This document shows, piece by piece, positions 42,030 through 55,984 of a stretch of DNA of 64,000 nt. Made by a program: the position numbers and the translations under genes. The DNA lies in the NCBI RefSeq assembly GCF_037042905.1, contig NC_087252.1, positions 28,324,994-28,388,993 on the forward strand, read 5' to 3'. Each line of letters begins with the position of its first letter. The stretch's first letter is position 1. The DNA is from Lytechinus pictus. Lineage: Eukaryota > Echinodermata > Echinoidea > Temnopleuroida > Toxopneustidae. The notes below the pieces were generated by a model. It searched no databases and was not told the origin of the DNA. It saw only the letters and a list, made by a program, of their open reading frames with translations.

Positions 42030-44650
42030 TGCATGTAATGATGAAAACGTCTAGGAAAAGGTCAGTGTTGCTAACTGTTTACGACATCCCAGTAAAGAAC
42101 GTTTGTTACGATACTGCAACAAATAACAATGAAAATTTCGTTTTTAATTTTATTTCCTTTTCTTTTATTACAGGAAATATATGGATCACTAAACAAAACA
42201 AATAAATATTAATCTTGCATCTCTTGAAATGTCAGTTCTAATTAAAATCCAAAGTTAAATCCAGATATATTCCAAGTTGGCTGGCGAAAATTCCTTAAAT
42301 TAAGTTCACAATGATGGCGATGATGAAATTGATGTTGAAGCACGATGAATAACAAGAGTCACTGTAACGAGTTGAAATGTCCGTGAAGACGATGTTGAAG
42401 ATGATTAACAGTCAATTTCAGCAATCCATGGGTTGCAAAGCGGTCATTAAAACAGGTTGACGATTTCGATGAGAACTGATAATTCCTCTCTCAAAGTAAC
42501 TGCAAACAGTTCATTGATGGCGTGCAAATAATTCCACAGAAAATAAAAGTTGTATTCCAGGTGGAAATAAACTATGCTCTGACATAAAGTCTGGTGTGAA
42601 ACTCTGAGTTCTGATCTGATATGATGTGATGATGTCCTTGAAGAAACTGCCAGCTTATATACAAATTATTCACTATTCTGGAAGCTTCTGGTAATTGTCT
42701 ACAAAAAGAACATTCTACCAATTTCTAGAGCAGTCAAATTCTAGAAGACTCTTGAATTACCTCAGTGAAATTAACAATGTAAACAAAATAGCTAATCCTA
42801 TTGTCCTTTTCACTACCCCTAGGAATCTCTTTTGTGTTGCAGTCTCTATTCAGATATAACAAAATTCCTTTGCCTTTATATAGATGTAGGCATGCCTAAC
42901 AAAGCTTTACTAAGACATTCTGGAATATTCTTAGTCATTATATGCTATGAATATCCTTAAAGAGGAAATAACTAAATAAATGAATGTAATTGCTCTAACA
43001 ATTCTTCTTATAATTATATATAACACGTTTAAGACGCGTATTTGCCTAATGGTGGACCTACATTGTTATTTAATAGGATTGATACACTCTCACTTTTTTG
43101 CCCAGCCCCCCCCCCCCGGCGAAAAGGATTTTCAATGGTTCAATGATCCAATGAGAGTACTTTCAAACAAACTTTTCTCATTGGATATTGCTTCATAAAT
43201 AGACGTTCCTTAGATTATATAGATGAAATAACGGTAATAGATAAAACGAGACATTTAGATAAAATAGATCTCAGAATACCAGCCCGGGCATTTATGGAAA
43301 TTTATGAACAAGATCATGTTGAATATACAAAACATTTTTTTTTTTTTCAAACATATCCTGAAATAGGAATTTTAGCAAGGGGGCTATGGGACCTCTTATG
43401 TCATCCAAAACATTGTCGACTGTAAGAATGTCAGCCAAAAGATGCAAAATGAGATATAAGAAAGAAAACATATCGAATTTAACAATAGAAAAAAGAAAAG
43501 CGAAGTAGCATATGCAATCGAAGAAGAGAAGACCACGGCAAAATCACACGAGTAATAAAAGATTAACAAAATAAACATACTTTCATTTCTTTTGAAGATT
43601 AGATTTCTATTTCACATGCCTAAATTTCTCATTATTTTTCCAGTGTGAAAGTGGTTTCAAGTGTGTTTGGATGCCTTGTCGTCACATGTGAACAGGTATG
43701 AAACAATATAATTAGAATGTAAAAAAGCAGTGAACAGTGAAAGATTATAGATTGTGAGGCTAATGGTACAAAATAAAAAAAGATTGAATTGAAGTTAACA
43801 CTGGCATAGTAGTGATAAATAAGAAAATAATGAGGTTGTTCTGAATGAGGTGAATGGTCGACAAAGAAAGAATTGTTGGCAATGGTGCTTGAGAAAATAA
43901 GCCCTTTTTTAAGGGAAAATGCTGATGTAAATTGATAATGATGATGATGATAATGAATAATGCACAGAATTGTCATATCAATTCTACGCATTTATTTTTG
44001 CTATGAAAATTGTCATGTTTTTTACGAGGAAATTGACAAGGTCAATAAAACTTCAATTTTGGGCAAAAATGAACAAAAAATTGTCCATTTTGAAAAGATA
44101 TATTGTTATTATCTTATTAAAAGATGGTGAGATTAATCATCTCAGAACTAACCTATCCGCTTAATTATGTCTAGAAAATGCCTTTCAGTTTGTGTTTACA
44201 AAAAAAATCCTCAATAAAGTGCCGTCTTGAAAACTTGTAGAGCATGTAATTAAAAAACAAAAAATATTGTAAATACCCGAGATGCATTGCTGGCAGCGTC
44301 ACTAACATCTCCAATTTGCGCATTAAAGCATAGCTCATGAACAAAAAATCATAAAAAATCAGCCCCTTTATAGATTTTGTTTTTATTCACCGAGAGAAAT
44401 CGCAATTAACGAAAACATAATAATCACAGCGAGAAGACTGAAAGTGCATTGTCAAAAACAGTATTTGAAATGGACAACAAAAATATAGATTAGCCCATCC
44501 CATTGGCGAATTTAAAAGAATATGAATATAGAATTAATTTAATCGTTCACATTTCAATATCCAAACATTTTGTATAAATTTCTCGAATTATTCTTATCAA
44601 TAATATCATGTTTTGTTTCCTAACGCCTTCACGGTTTGAATTTTTTTTTT
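42030..44650. other. Intergenic, no gene recognised
   Basis: Mostly unique AT-rich sequence. Short frames at 43632-43991 and 43970-44164 are A/T-rich without recognisable domains. A C10 run lies near 43108. Confidence 0.4.
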
Positions 44651-44655
44651 GTCGG

Positions 44656-44804
44656 ACCAGGGCACCGTAACACAAAGGTTAACGATTAATCGCTAATTTG
44701 AAAGAACAAGTCAGTCTACGGAGAAAAATACATATGCAACGATGGTTGTGACAGACCAATTTCAATTTGCGATCAATCGCTAACCTTTGTGTTACGAGGA
44801 CCAG
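44656..44804. repeat. MITE-like element, family 1
   Basis: The ends are CCAGGGCACCGTAACACAAA and TTTGTGTTACGAGGACCAG, with GGTTAACGATTAATCGCTAA / GCGATCAATCGCTAACC inside. Confidence 0.8.
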
Positions 44805-45289
44805 AATGTTGATGAAACCCTCCACAAGATGTAATTGAGCAATTCACTATACTCATGTTGATGGGAGACCTATTCAGTATGGAATGTGACATATCAGCGT
44901 CTTTTAAGATGTTAACCAGCAGAGTTTCGGGTCCGACGATTCGGCGCATGATGGTGATCAATGCCCCGTCCGTTAGCACGCGCCCCATAGCAGACGATTA
45001 ATAATGCAGCGCCAGTTAAAGTATTCATTGCCACCATGGTCATATGCAGCGAGGCAGCTTTCGTCGCCAATGCAAGGCGGTGTGAGTCGGAAAAGAGATG
45101 AATGGGGCAGGTTGCAGAAAGATTTGCTTTAGAACACTTCTAAAAAAAACGCAAAAATCAATGAACAACTGAAAAGTCTTTGTCGAAAACTCAAATCAGG
45201 GGAGCGTTTCAAGTCCAGTTTTATCCGACAGTTACCATAGCAACAGTGGTTCTCAGCCAATCAAAGTCAACGAAAGTTGTCAGATCTGA

Positions 45290-45475
45290 CAACTTGTCGG
45301 ATGAACAATGTTGATGAAACAAAACTCCCCTGGAGTTTCGTCCTGGACTCTTCACAAGCGACATATTTGATTTTTTTTTCGTCCGCTCCAAAACTAAGAA
45401 CGAACCGCTGTTCTGGCTTTCCAATTTTCAACAAAAACTTCATGTTATTCATTGTCATATTTTGACAGGAGTTTT
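45290..45475. repeat. Dispersed repeat related to 12640-12795 and 41010-41155
   Basis: GAACGAACCGCTGTTCTGGC then TTTCAACAAAAACTTC and CATTGTCAT follow the same order as in the relatives. An inverted half precedes it (about 45170-45300). Confidence 0.5.
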
Positions 45476-45949
45476 CAATGCATTAACTATGTTCTAGTAT
45501 TCGTTCCGCGTGGCGGTGTGAAAGCTGGCTAATGCAATCCAGCAGATAAAAAAATAAACACTGATCACAAAAAACAACAACCGTTATATTAGAAGGAGAA
45601 CAGAGGAGCTACCAATTTCAAATTATGTAGCCAGTTGGATTACTCGCAATAAAAAGGAATACAAATAATATGTAAATAAGAAAGAGAACAAAGTGTAACG
45701 AAAAAAAGGTGAATAAAGCAGAGCAGAATGTCGAAATAATTGAATACCAAACATTATTTCATCCCCTGTTTGCACTCGAAAGATACAAAGTTTTGAATAA
45801 ACACCTTTTCATGTCCCATGTTACTTTCGATAAATAATGTTCCAAAATAATTAACATCTGACATGATGACGTATTTTAACCATGATAGTGTAACTCTTTG
45901 TCAAAAGAGGGCGTGGGAGAAAATGCTTACACATAGGTATCCAATTTGC

Positions 45950-46234
45950 GCACTGTGTGAGTTGGTTGGACTGAGAGTGAACGGACGAACGCATCAGCAT
46001 TTCGCACACGTGCGTTACTAGCAGACGACATCCTTAAACGAGCAAGGCGGGAAAATTTCCCGAGAAACAAAATCATTTCGTGCATGAGGAGGAAACTTAA
46101 TGACCGCTTCTATCACCCTCTCTTGAACTTACTCAGTTTTTTATAGGAGGTTATTGTTTTCCAATTTTTAATTCTCTTTGTGGGAAAATATATCCTGTGG
46201 AATTTCTTAGACAATCTACGACATAATTTTTGAG
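45950..46234 (+). promoter_or_regulatory. Candidate promoter/5'UTR exon of gene 3
   Basis: A locally CpG-rich segment with CACGTG (near 46007) and the palindrome GGGAAAATTTCCC (near 46049), close to a kappa-B-like site. It ends in a strong donor (TTTTTGAG|GTGAGTGC, 46234/46235), followed 1.4 kb later by the acceptor of the signal-peptide exon. Transcription start is not identified. Confidence 0.33.
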
Positions 46235-46590
46235 GTGAGTGCATCTATCCTAAACTCGGTTTTAGTATTATGTCTGGCCTGAGTTAAAGTACATACTGTA
46301 AATTAATATGAATTTGATTAGACGTTTAATGTTATAATCAGTCGTGCTTAGCTTGAAAATCGCACGGGTTATATGATACTTGTAAATTGAGAAGGGAAAT
46401 AGCTCTTTACTTTTAATATAAGCATATTTTCATCTGACATTTTAAATAATATATGATCTTCCAATTGACCTGCACCGAAATTGTAATGATTAAAAACATA
46501 AGATTTATCAAGGGACATGATATCTGCTATTAAATACAAGCTAATTTTTTGGGGAGCTAATTGTCTAAGAGTACAGCACAACCTTACGCA

Positions 46591-47013
46591 TTTTAAGGCC
46601 ACCGCACACCTAACGACTGGTCTGCGACCCGATTTCAGAATAAAATGTAATAGAATTTGATGCTAATATTGAGACTTGGAATATCTTACTGTGTAATGTT
46701 CTAAATCATCGTACGAATACCTATGATCAAATTCGTGGCTATGCTATCATCCTTCTTAGAATAAAGCGAATTTAATATCTAGTCGTAATGACGTCATAGC
46801 AGTCGTACGATTGGCTACGATTTGAAACTAATTTGGACTTTACACCAAAATAAGGACTTGCAATCTTTCAAAATTGTTATAATATTATTATTTCAATTAA
46901 TTTTAACCTAAAAAAATGATATGTTCCATTCACATCTTCAGAAAATGAGCAAAATGCGATTTGTTCCAAAATCGGGTCGCAGACCAGTCGTAAGGTGTGC
47001 GGTCGCCTTTAAA
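46591..47013. repeat. MITE-like element with ~45-55 bp inverted ends
   Basis: AACGACTGGTCTGCGACCCG on the left is matched by CGGGTCGCAGACCAGTCGT on the right, and the match extends outwards (ACCGCACACC/GGTGTGCGGT). It lies in the candidate first intron of gene 3. Confidence 0.85.
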
Positions 47014-47239
47014 CAAAAAAAAGTAAAAGCTTGAAATGTGTTCGGTAACATCACATCACATAAGGTATGTTTAAGATGCTCTTTCGGGTTGTGACTATAC
47101 TAGTGACAAGGTTGCAAAATAACTGAGGTTTGATATAATTACAATAAGGCCCTTATGCATACGCCTTATACATAAAAGAAAAATACATCTTTGGAATTGA
47201 CGAAACGTAAATCATTTTGCAAATAGTTGACATGGTTGA

Positions 47240-47400
47240 GGTGCCGTGGCCGAGTGGTCTTTGGCTACCGGCTATAAATGGAAAGTCCGGGGTTCGATCC
47301 CCGGCCGCGGCACCTATGCTCGTGAGCAAGGCATTTAATCGACAATGCTCATTTATCCTGCATTCAAATAAATGGAAATGCTATACGCATTATTGGTAGG
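47240..47400 (+). mobile_element. tRNA-derived SINE with near-complete tRNA head
   Basis: The head (47240-47314) has a 7 bp acceptor match GGTGCCG/CGGCACC, a TGGCCGAGTGGTC A-box and GGGGTTCGATCCCC B-box. The anticodon arm does not pair and three extra bases sit before the 3' acceptor, so it is not a functional tRNA. The tail GAGCAAGGCATTTAATC...AAATGG is a diverged form of the SINE body seen at 4165-4440. Confidence 0.65.
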
Positions 47401-47625
47401 TGTGCACTTGCTAAAAAAATGACATGTATAAACAGGGTATGAGTATATTGAGACAAGCACACTGGTGTGTCTTTGCGTGAGGGTGTGTGGAAGTGTGTGT
47501 GCGTGAAGAGGTGCAAATAAGTTCCTAAGCAAGGTGTTGCAATGAAACACTCTTCGGAATAATGGATGTCTGTTGTAGTGTTTTATTTTCGCGATTGACC
47601 ATTAATCTTTTTCTTGTTATTCCAG

Positions 47626-47741
47626 GTTGCCATTGGATATTCCTGGATTTCTTTCTCTCAAAGGACCGATCAGGATGAATTGTTGGGTTTTTGACTGGGT
47701 ATATCTCGTTCTATGTCTCGTAATATACGAGACCGTTGGAG
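47626..47741 (+). CDS. Gene 3 signal-peptide exon
   Basis: The acceptor TTCTTGTTATTCCAG opens the exon, 49 nt of 5'UTR precede ATG (47675, context CAGGATGA), and the donor is GGAG|GTACGT. The hydrophobic core VYLVLCLVI and following ETVG fit a signal peptide with cleavage near the exon end. Confidence 0.6.
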
Positions 47742-50700
47742 GTACGTATGAAATACGATATTAACATTCATGTCAACATCACATTTAGGTTATGAGTAAA
47801 AAACAAACAAAACAATCAGAATAAGTGGTGTTAAAAACTACAGTGTTCATATTAAAGAAGACCGCACAAATTTTCTTTTTATTTCAGTGTTAAATTCATT
47901 CAGTTAAACATAATTTATTGTTAAACTATAACAGTTTAGGTCGGTTATTTAAACACCATTTTGTATTATTTTTAACACCTGATGTGCGGTCCTTTAAGAA
48001 CAATTAATTGGTTTGTTCTGACATCAGAGTTTTAATAGATCAATACAACCAATATTGGTGCTACATCAAAACTGCAATTTTAATTACAAGCGATACGAAC
48101 CATGATTTTGATAATTTGCATAATTTTTGTCATTGAACTCTTTATTTGGGTTCATATTATCCACCTAATACTTATTTCATCTTTAAATTAAGTTTAGTCT
48201 GACACGGATATACTCTACATGTTCAAAGGTAAGATTGGTTGAGGTCAAAACCTGGAGATTCTTTCCGGTTTGAAATTTAACGTTCAGGGTCACAGCGAGG
48301 ATCGAGCGCCCGACGTGGTTTAGAAATTAAATTCGTAAAGGGTGCCCATTAGGACACATTACTAAACAAAAGGATTTTTTTCTAATTTTCTAGCGCTATT
48401 GTTTCAATCATCTATCTGTTGCCCATCCTTAGACATCTAGAAAAACATTCAGAATTGGCTAAAATTGAGTACTGTGGTGGAAATAATTATTTCAGTGATA
48501 TTCCAACGGGACACCTCTCTCTCGCTTGGCTTAACAGATAGGTATCATACCCACACAGATATTAGTTTAATTTGTTCGATAAATCTCCGTTATAAAGTGA
48601 CACTCCTTGAAAGGATCGCTTAAAATCACCAAGCGTTGGTGTATGTGATTTACGTCAGACAGAATTAATCATCAAAATAAACCAGATTTTCAGGCTATTA
48701 TTTTTCAAGTCGTTAACATGTAGAAGAAATGAATATGAGAACAGAATAGAAAATGGAGGATAATTAATAAGGAAAGAAGAAAAAAAAAAGGATGACCGGG
48801 TCGTGAAATAATTTGGTAATATACTTTTTTTTTCAGTTTAGTGACCTGGCCCATCCCCGACAAGATGTTAACTCTTTGCACGCTGAATTATTTTTTGGGG
48901 GATAACAATGGCAATATTGTTTCCATGTTATTTTCTTTAATTCAAGATATAGATTTATCCAAGAACTACTGCCTTTTATTAGCTTATCTAATTTGAAGAT
49001 AGGGGAGAAATGTAATTATTACAATTGTTGTTTAATTGTACGAGTGTGCAAAATTGAAACATCAGCGCGCAAAGGGTTAACTGCCACAACAAAGGTGACT
49101 TTGTAATTAATAGATCTAGTCAAAGTAATAAGTAAATTATATTTTTGACGATAATTGACAGAGTCTTAATAAATGTCCTCATGTTTTTGTTTGTATTTCT
49201 TTATGTATTCATGTTATGTTTCCTAAAGTCAGTGATCTAATAATAGTGGCTGCACTAATGGAAAGAACAGAATATGTTTACAGTGTGTTCACATTGCGAA
49301 CTCTGTTAACATGGTTAAGATGTGATTTGCACTAATAAACTGTACATAAAAATTAATGTGCAAATGTGGAGACAAGGTGTGATCGTTCACAGTGTGTTAA
49401 CATTGCTGACTATGTTAAGGTGCGATTCACACTGCTAAAAAGATTCGAATTTAACATTGGGGTGACAAAGTCTGGGTGTACACAGTGTATTCACACAGAA
49501 GACTGTGTTAAGATGTACTTCACACTATTAAACTTGCTAAAATCAAACTGTGGAGATAGAGTGTGAGAGTGAGTGTTCATTGTGTGTTTACATAGAAGAC
49601 TATATGTTAAGATATACTTCACACTATTAAATTGCTTAAATCAATTTCTGAAGATAAAGTGTGAGAGTGAGTGTTCAATGTGTATTCACATTGCTGACAA
49701 TGTTAACATGTACTTCACACTTCACACACAATCTGTGAAGATATAGTGTCAGTGTGCGTGTTCATTGTGTGTTCACATAGAGACTATGTTAGGATGTGAC
49801 TCACACTGTAAAATTTATGAAATCAAAGTTAACAATGTAAAGAGAATGTGTTAGTGTTCACAGTATGTTAACCAAATTTTTTTCTCCAATATTGGGTAAA
49901 ATGGGAACATTTGTTCGGTAAAAAGATACCTATTTTGTAAATTTTACGCAATTTTGCGTCGAAATTTACACTTCAAACATGCATTTTGCCCAATATTGGT
50001 GTAAAAGAATTACTCAGCAAACATGCATATCCCCTTTCTACCCAATATTGGGTAAATTTTTACTCTTTTTTTTGACACTGTTAGAGTGTATGTTAAGATG
50101 TGATCCACTATGTTAAACTGTTCTGTGACGCCTCACAACAGTGTGTTCAGTTTTATAGAAGACCATGTTAAGATTGCTCAAATAAGACTGTGATTATAAA
50201 GTGGAAATGTTCATTATTAATTATGTTGACATGATATTTACTCCGCTAAATACTCAAATCTAACAGTGTGAAAATAAATTCACATTGTGGACACCTCTAA
50301 GGGAGATGGGTATCCATATTGTCTTAACATCATGGATATAGTAGACGGTGTGAAATGCTATCAACATAGTTAAAAGGACAAGTCCACCCCAAGAGAAAGT
50401 TGAATCAAATGAAAAGAGAAAAATCCAAAAAAAGCATAAAACTGTAAATCTTATCAAAATCGGATGTAAAATAAGAAAGTTATGATACTTAAATAGTTTC
50501 GCTTAATTTCACAAAACAGTTTTATGCATATCCTGGTTGGTATGCAATTAAGGTATGACGTCATCTACTCACTTTTTCTTTTGGATTTTATTTTATGAAA
50601 TATGAAATGTTCTAATTTTCTCCTCATTGTCCTGTGAAACAAAGTTTTGTTTCTCCCTGAACATGTATAATTACCATTGTTTAACATCTTATGGTTCAGT

Positions 50701-53700
50701 CAAGTTGGTCCTTATTGTCACATCAGTAAAAAATGAAATAATGTATAATTCAAACTATAAACAACAAAAAATAGTGACTGAGATACATTATCGACTTTCT
50801 CATTTGCATTTCACTGAGTAGTGCGTATAACTTTTTTCTGAAAAATAAGCGAAACCTTGAAATGTCATAGATTCCTTATGTTACTTCCGATTTTGATGAA
50901 ATTCTCAGTGTGGTGTTTGTTTGATTTTTCTCTATTTATTCAAATCAACGTTTTTTTTTGGGTGGACTTGACCATTAAAGCTTAACACTGCGAAAATTAT
51001 TCTACACTGTGTTTCACCCGTGTGCACAGACTTCGTTCTTCCAAGCGCGGATATACCCGGGAGATTATCTAATCGCCTAGTCAAATTGACTAGTTTATGT
51101 CGAACTTGGTCAATTTTACATAATAAACATAAAATAACAATGGACCGCCTCAGCATCCTTGACTTCCCCCATGATATCTCTTTGGATGAAAACTTAACCG
51201 AGAGTAATCGGCTCGTAATATTGCTGTCATCGCTTCGCATCCATTCCCCGCACAACCAATAAAATATTCAGTAAAATGAGTCTCTACCCATAACTTCATT
51301 TCAAACTCTCTCATCACTGTAAAGAGTGAATCATTAACTCAAGAGGGAACATGTGTTAAGAGATACATTCTTAAAAGTGGTGAAGAAAAAAGTGTCCCAT
51401 TTTTTTGTGCGCAATTTACACGTAGCCTATGTTATCAATTTATTTTCAGGTATATTGTTTTATTTGGAATGTGTAAGGCTTAATTGTTGGGGAATTTGAA
51501 TGAGGTAATCACATTTCTGGCTAACACCTATTCAATAACATCACATGTTTGGTTTATATAAAAAAGCAGAGATGTATTTACATTGTATTTCATCTAAGAG
51601 AATTTCCGGATTCTAGGGGCATACACCGCAGTGGAATACCTTTGCTACCTCAAGTGATTGTTAAATCAAAACTGATTTCCCAATTCTAGTGAATTTCTGA
51701 GTGGACTCACGTTTCCAGATTTATTAAGAGTGTCGATATTCACACTTTAAATGAGGAATTTAATTATGGTTGGGAGTAATATTTTTATGACGAACTCTGT
51801 AGGCCTACCCTCAACCGCACATACATGTCTACTCGTCAGTCCGAGATGACTTGCGCGTAACTGTATCTCACTGCTCCATCTTAGTGGGCTTTACAGGGAT
51901 CGTTCTTAAGGGATCGTGCACACTTATTTCCATCCTATAAGCGGATAAGCTACAAAGAAAAATAAGTTTAAATCCAGGGTAGGTGCTGTTATGTTAATGA
52001 GAAAAGGAGTGTGCATGTGTCTCCTTGATAATCGATATTGTAAAACAATATGGTAAAAATATGAAGCAAATAGGATTTGTGTGACTAAAAGCTGATTCCA
52101 CAAACTCGAATAGTCGGTCATTTTCACTGCAGAGACTAAGATACGATGTATATTTTACTGCTTTTAAGTTGAGGCGGACCTTGTTTACTCATCGCGCACC
52201 AAACCGTGTGCGCTTGGCCATAAATACTACTAAAATGCCATAAAACAATTTCATTTTCATTTTCAAGTAGGTGAATGCCGTTTCCTGGATAATTTTCGCA
52301 ATTACCCCGATAGCACATCAATAATTAATTATAATATTTTGTGAAAAGGCACTCTATTCTTGCTTAAAACTTTGAAGATATTCCGTACGCGTTGTACTGA
52401 TTATGCTGTATTCCAGCATAAAACTCACCTCGTATCGCGTTGGAGTTATTACTACTAGATTTGTTCTACGAAATACTTTTAAACAGGGGCGGCTCTAGGG
52501 CAGGGGCAAGATGACCAAATATTGATGCCATTTAGTTTTGACCCTGACGTTACTTTATGATCCCTTTTTCCCTCTTCTCAAGTTCTGTCATATTTGACTT
52601 TTTTGTTCATCTGCAGCCCCTACCTTCTTTTCCCCTTTTGTATAAATGTTTAATACAACCTAGATGATGAAGGCTGTTTTACCAGGTTGTACGCCCTACT
52701 AATATGGCGGGTTTTTTTTTATAAAAGCAAATCGATGACCACGATGACGTAAAACACGAAGCTTCCTGAAAAGAAAAAAATATCTTGACATTCGCCTTTC
52801 ATGAAGTTTGGAAGGAACCCCCGACCCTCCGCCCTAAGATCAATGAATTGTAGCAACGCATGGCAGGGTACCAGAAACGCCCTCATTTTAAAAATAATTT
52901 TATCGGAAATTCAATGACCAAATTCTGGAATATAACAATGATGATAATCTTAACAGATTATACCGAATCCCAGGCAAATATTGTTCGATCTACAATTTTC
53001 GGAAAGAACCTTTTATTTTATCAAATTTTATCGTTGGTATCCAGTCTCATAATATTTTGTTTTCAGTACAAGTGAATAATATCAAAATTAATTAGCGTCT
53101 ATTGTCTAGTTTCGGTTCTATTATATATTGTTTTTATCTCGCGTTTTAGTCATTCATGCGATTTTACTCCAAAGAGTGCATGTCGAAAAGCTTCAGTATG
53201 TCCGTTCTTAAGGCTATTTTACAATATCAAAATTCTTTTGGATGTAGAGGTTTCGTCAAATTATTAATCCATGATTTTGATAAAAGTAATTGATTGTGAC
53301 CAATTTTATTTTGATTGTGCAAAACTTATTTGAATGCTTGGTGATGCAAAATTATGTTCTTTTAATCTTTCAGTCACATAATGTTTTAAATAATATTTTG
53401 CTTCATTAAACGTCTTATGAGGCTTTTGCAAGATTTTCAGAATATTTCGCATAATGTCTAAGTGCAATTACACGCTCATGGTTTCCTGTTTACCACGGCT
53501 CCCAAAAAATGTTAATTTCTTGTCACCTCTTCGTTAATGAAACTCTAATCGAAAATTCATGAGGTCGGGTATATTTAAGCCTTACTCGCATTTTCAAGCA
53601 TCTTTTATGACCTTCCATTTCTCCCGAGGAGTCAAATATTACCGACCTATGCCGACAGTGTGGTATCCCTTGGCAAATCCCTGTACGTATATATGAGCAA

Positions 53701-55953
53701 TAATCCACACAGTGACGTCATTGTTTTATTCACCTCCACCGGTCTCATCTGTGGGTTATTTTTTACTATTGACTGCGTACGGGTTTTTTATCATTGAACA
53801 TATTTCTCTAACAACATGGTGCAGCGACCAGTGTGCATATTTCAGGAGATTCTGCATTTTTAAGGGTTGTAGAATAAAACATGTAATGCAACATTCGAGT
53901 TGTTTCTATCTTGAAAATATGAAAAGATATAGAGAATTTATAAAGAAGGAATAGAGGTTATTAGCTAGTCAATATTTTTCACTCACCTCTTAATTACCTC
54001 ATAGGAAAAACATAATTTTATCATAAATCATGGAACTAATTTTTTTTTATATACACTCGGCAAAAAAAGTTCTTGGACACTTATAAAAGTTAAAATATTC
54101 CGTATAGATATTTGATTAAAGGCAAATTATTGTATGTCAACATGACCAGACAATATTCCTCTTCCAGTATGACATGACATTTTCATGTGAACAGTCATGC
54201 ATGGGTGGTTAAATGCTTTAAACAATAGCAATTATTATTATTCAGAGTAGAAGCTCGAGGTACCAACACTAATGGTGCCTCTTGCTCGCTTTATCCTCAA
54301 AATGTGGTTGTGATGGTGGTGGTGGTGTGTGTGTGTGTGTGTGGGGGGGGGGGGGGTCATTCAAATACCCCCGTAGCGCCTTCGCTATTTTATGCCCCTT
54401 TCCGACTCTCACTGTGCCCTGGACACCGCATCCTCATTGGTAGCTCCCAGCCTTCCGTGGTTGGTTAACAATTCATACGGTCCTTTACGTGTTAACCACG
54501 GTCGGTCTATTCCTGAGTCTTATCTGTCACAGTGGCAAGGAATCTTCTTCTTCATCGTTCGCGCGCTCTGGGGGCGATCGTTCACCGAGAAGGGGGAACG
54601 GGTAGTTTGGTAGTTGAAAAAGAAGTGTCTGATGTTGATACAACATATTTATGTGTATAGACATTGATCATTCCAGAGAATATATATAGTATTATTTGCA
54701 TTATATTGTATTATCTGAGTGTATTTCGTAAAATTTTCATTTTTATTTGGAAACAAAATACTATTATCTATTAAAAGCGATCGATTCCTCAAGCAACAAT
54801 GAATAATGATAATTCTGAGAAATTTAGGCATGTCCATAACGGTTGGAAATAGAGACCAATCGAATTATATATTTAGATTTAAACCTTTAAACCTGGGATT
54901 GAATTTTAACCAAAAAGATTTGAATCTCATTCCTTTGAGATTTACAAATATATCTTAATGAGTAATAATAAATTTCAACGTTAGACCGGTCACCTTCACA
55001 AACGCTCTATAGACTTATTCTAAATCCTTGAAATTTAGTGTGTATGACATGTTTGAATATATCTGAATATTGTATCCATGTATTTGTTTGGGAGGGGGTG
55101 GGAATTCGAGAGAGATTATTGTGAACCTTAAGCTAAAGTAAACATAAGCTTAACAGGATGATCTAAAACGCGGATAATATGTTAATGTTCCAGCAGAATA
55201 ATAGACGAAATTCATAAAAGATTCAGTGATTTGTCATGCTCTTGGTAATGACAATAATTCGTCTGTGAATCAGCATTGTTTCTCAACTTTATAATTTTAC
55301 TGGCAATGGTACTTAGAAATATGAATAAGACTTCCGCACAATTTGACTTGCACAGGGATATTTTAGCTTAGGGGAGCTAGGGGAGATGGACTCCCAAGTT
55401 ATAACCTGTAAATAATTGAAAAGAGGAGCTTGGTTTTTCAAAGGTCATAATTCAGACGCCATGCGGGACCCTATTCGTAAAAAACGGCGTTACTAACGCT
55501 CTTAAAGAGAAATCAAAGTCTTCAGAGAAGAGCTCATACACACTGGCTAATTATTTCAAAGTGTTCTTAATATCAATTGAAAATTACCATTTTGATTCCG
55601 TGATATTACCTTTTTAAGTAAATACTGAAAATATATTCGATACAGTGTTATTATGTTATTCTACAGTAAGGTTTATCTTCATAGAATTGTCAAGTTTCAA
55701 TTTGGAGGATCTTGGAAACCTAATGTTATTATATATATTATATATATATGTATATTTTTTATGATGATAATGCTTTGATTGCCAATAAAGTTTTTATTGT
55801 TCACTCGAATTTTCGACGGTCCTCCGTCTTCTTCAGGAGTTTACAATGTATATATATATATATATATATATATATTGTAAAGAAATGGATAAAGAGAACA
55901 ATGGTAGGCGTAGCTTAAATCAAGGTTCACCAGAGCTATCTACCCTATATATC

Positions 55954-55984
<31 letters not shown>

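Noticed and set aside
47240..47314. Functional tRNA gene
   Set aside because: The acceptor pairs, but the anticodon arm does not and extra bases precede the 3' acceptor; a SINE body follows.
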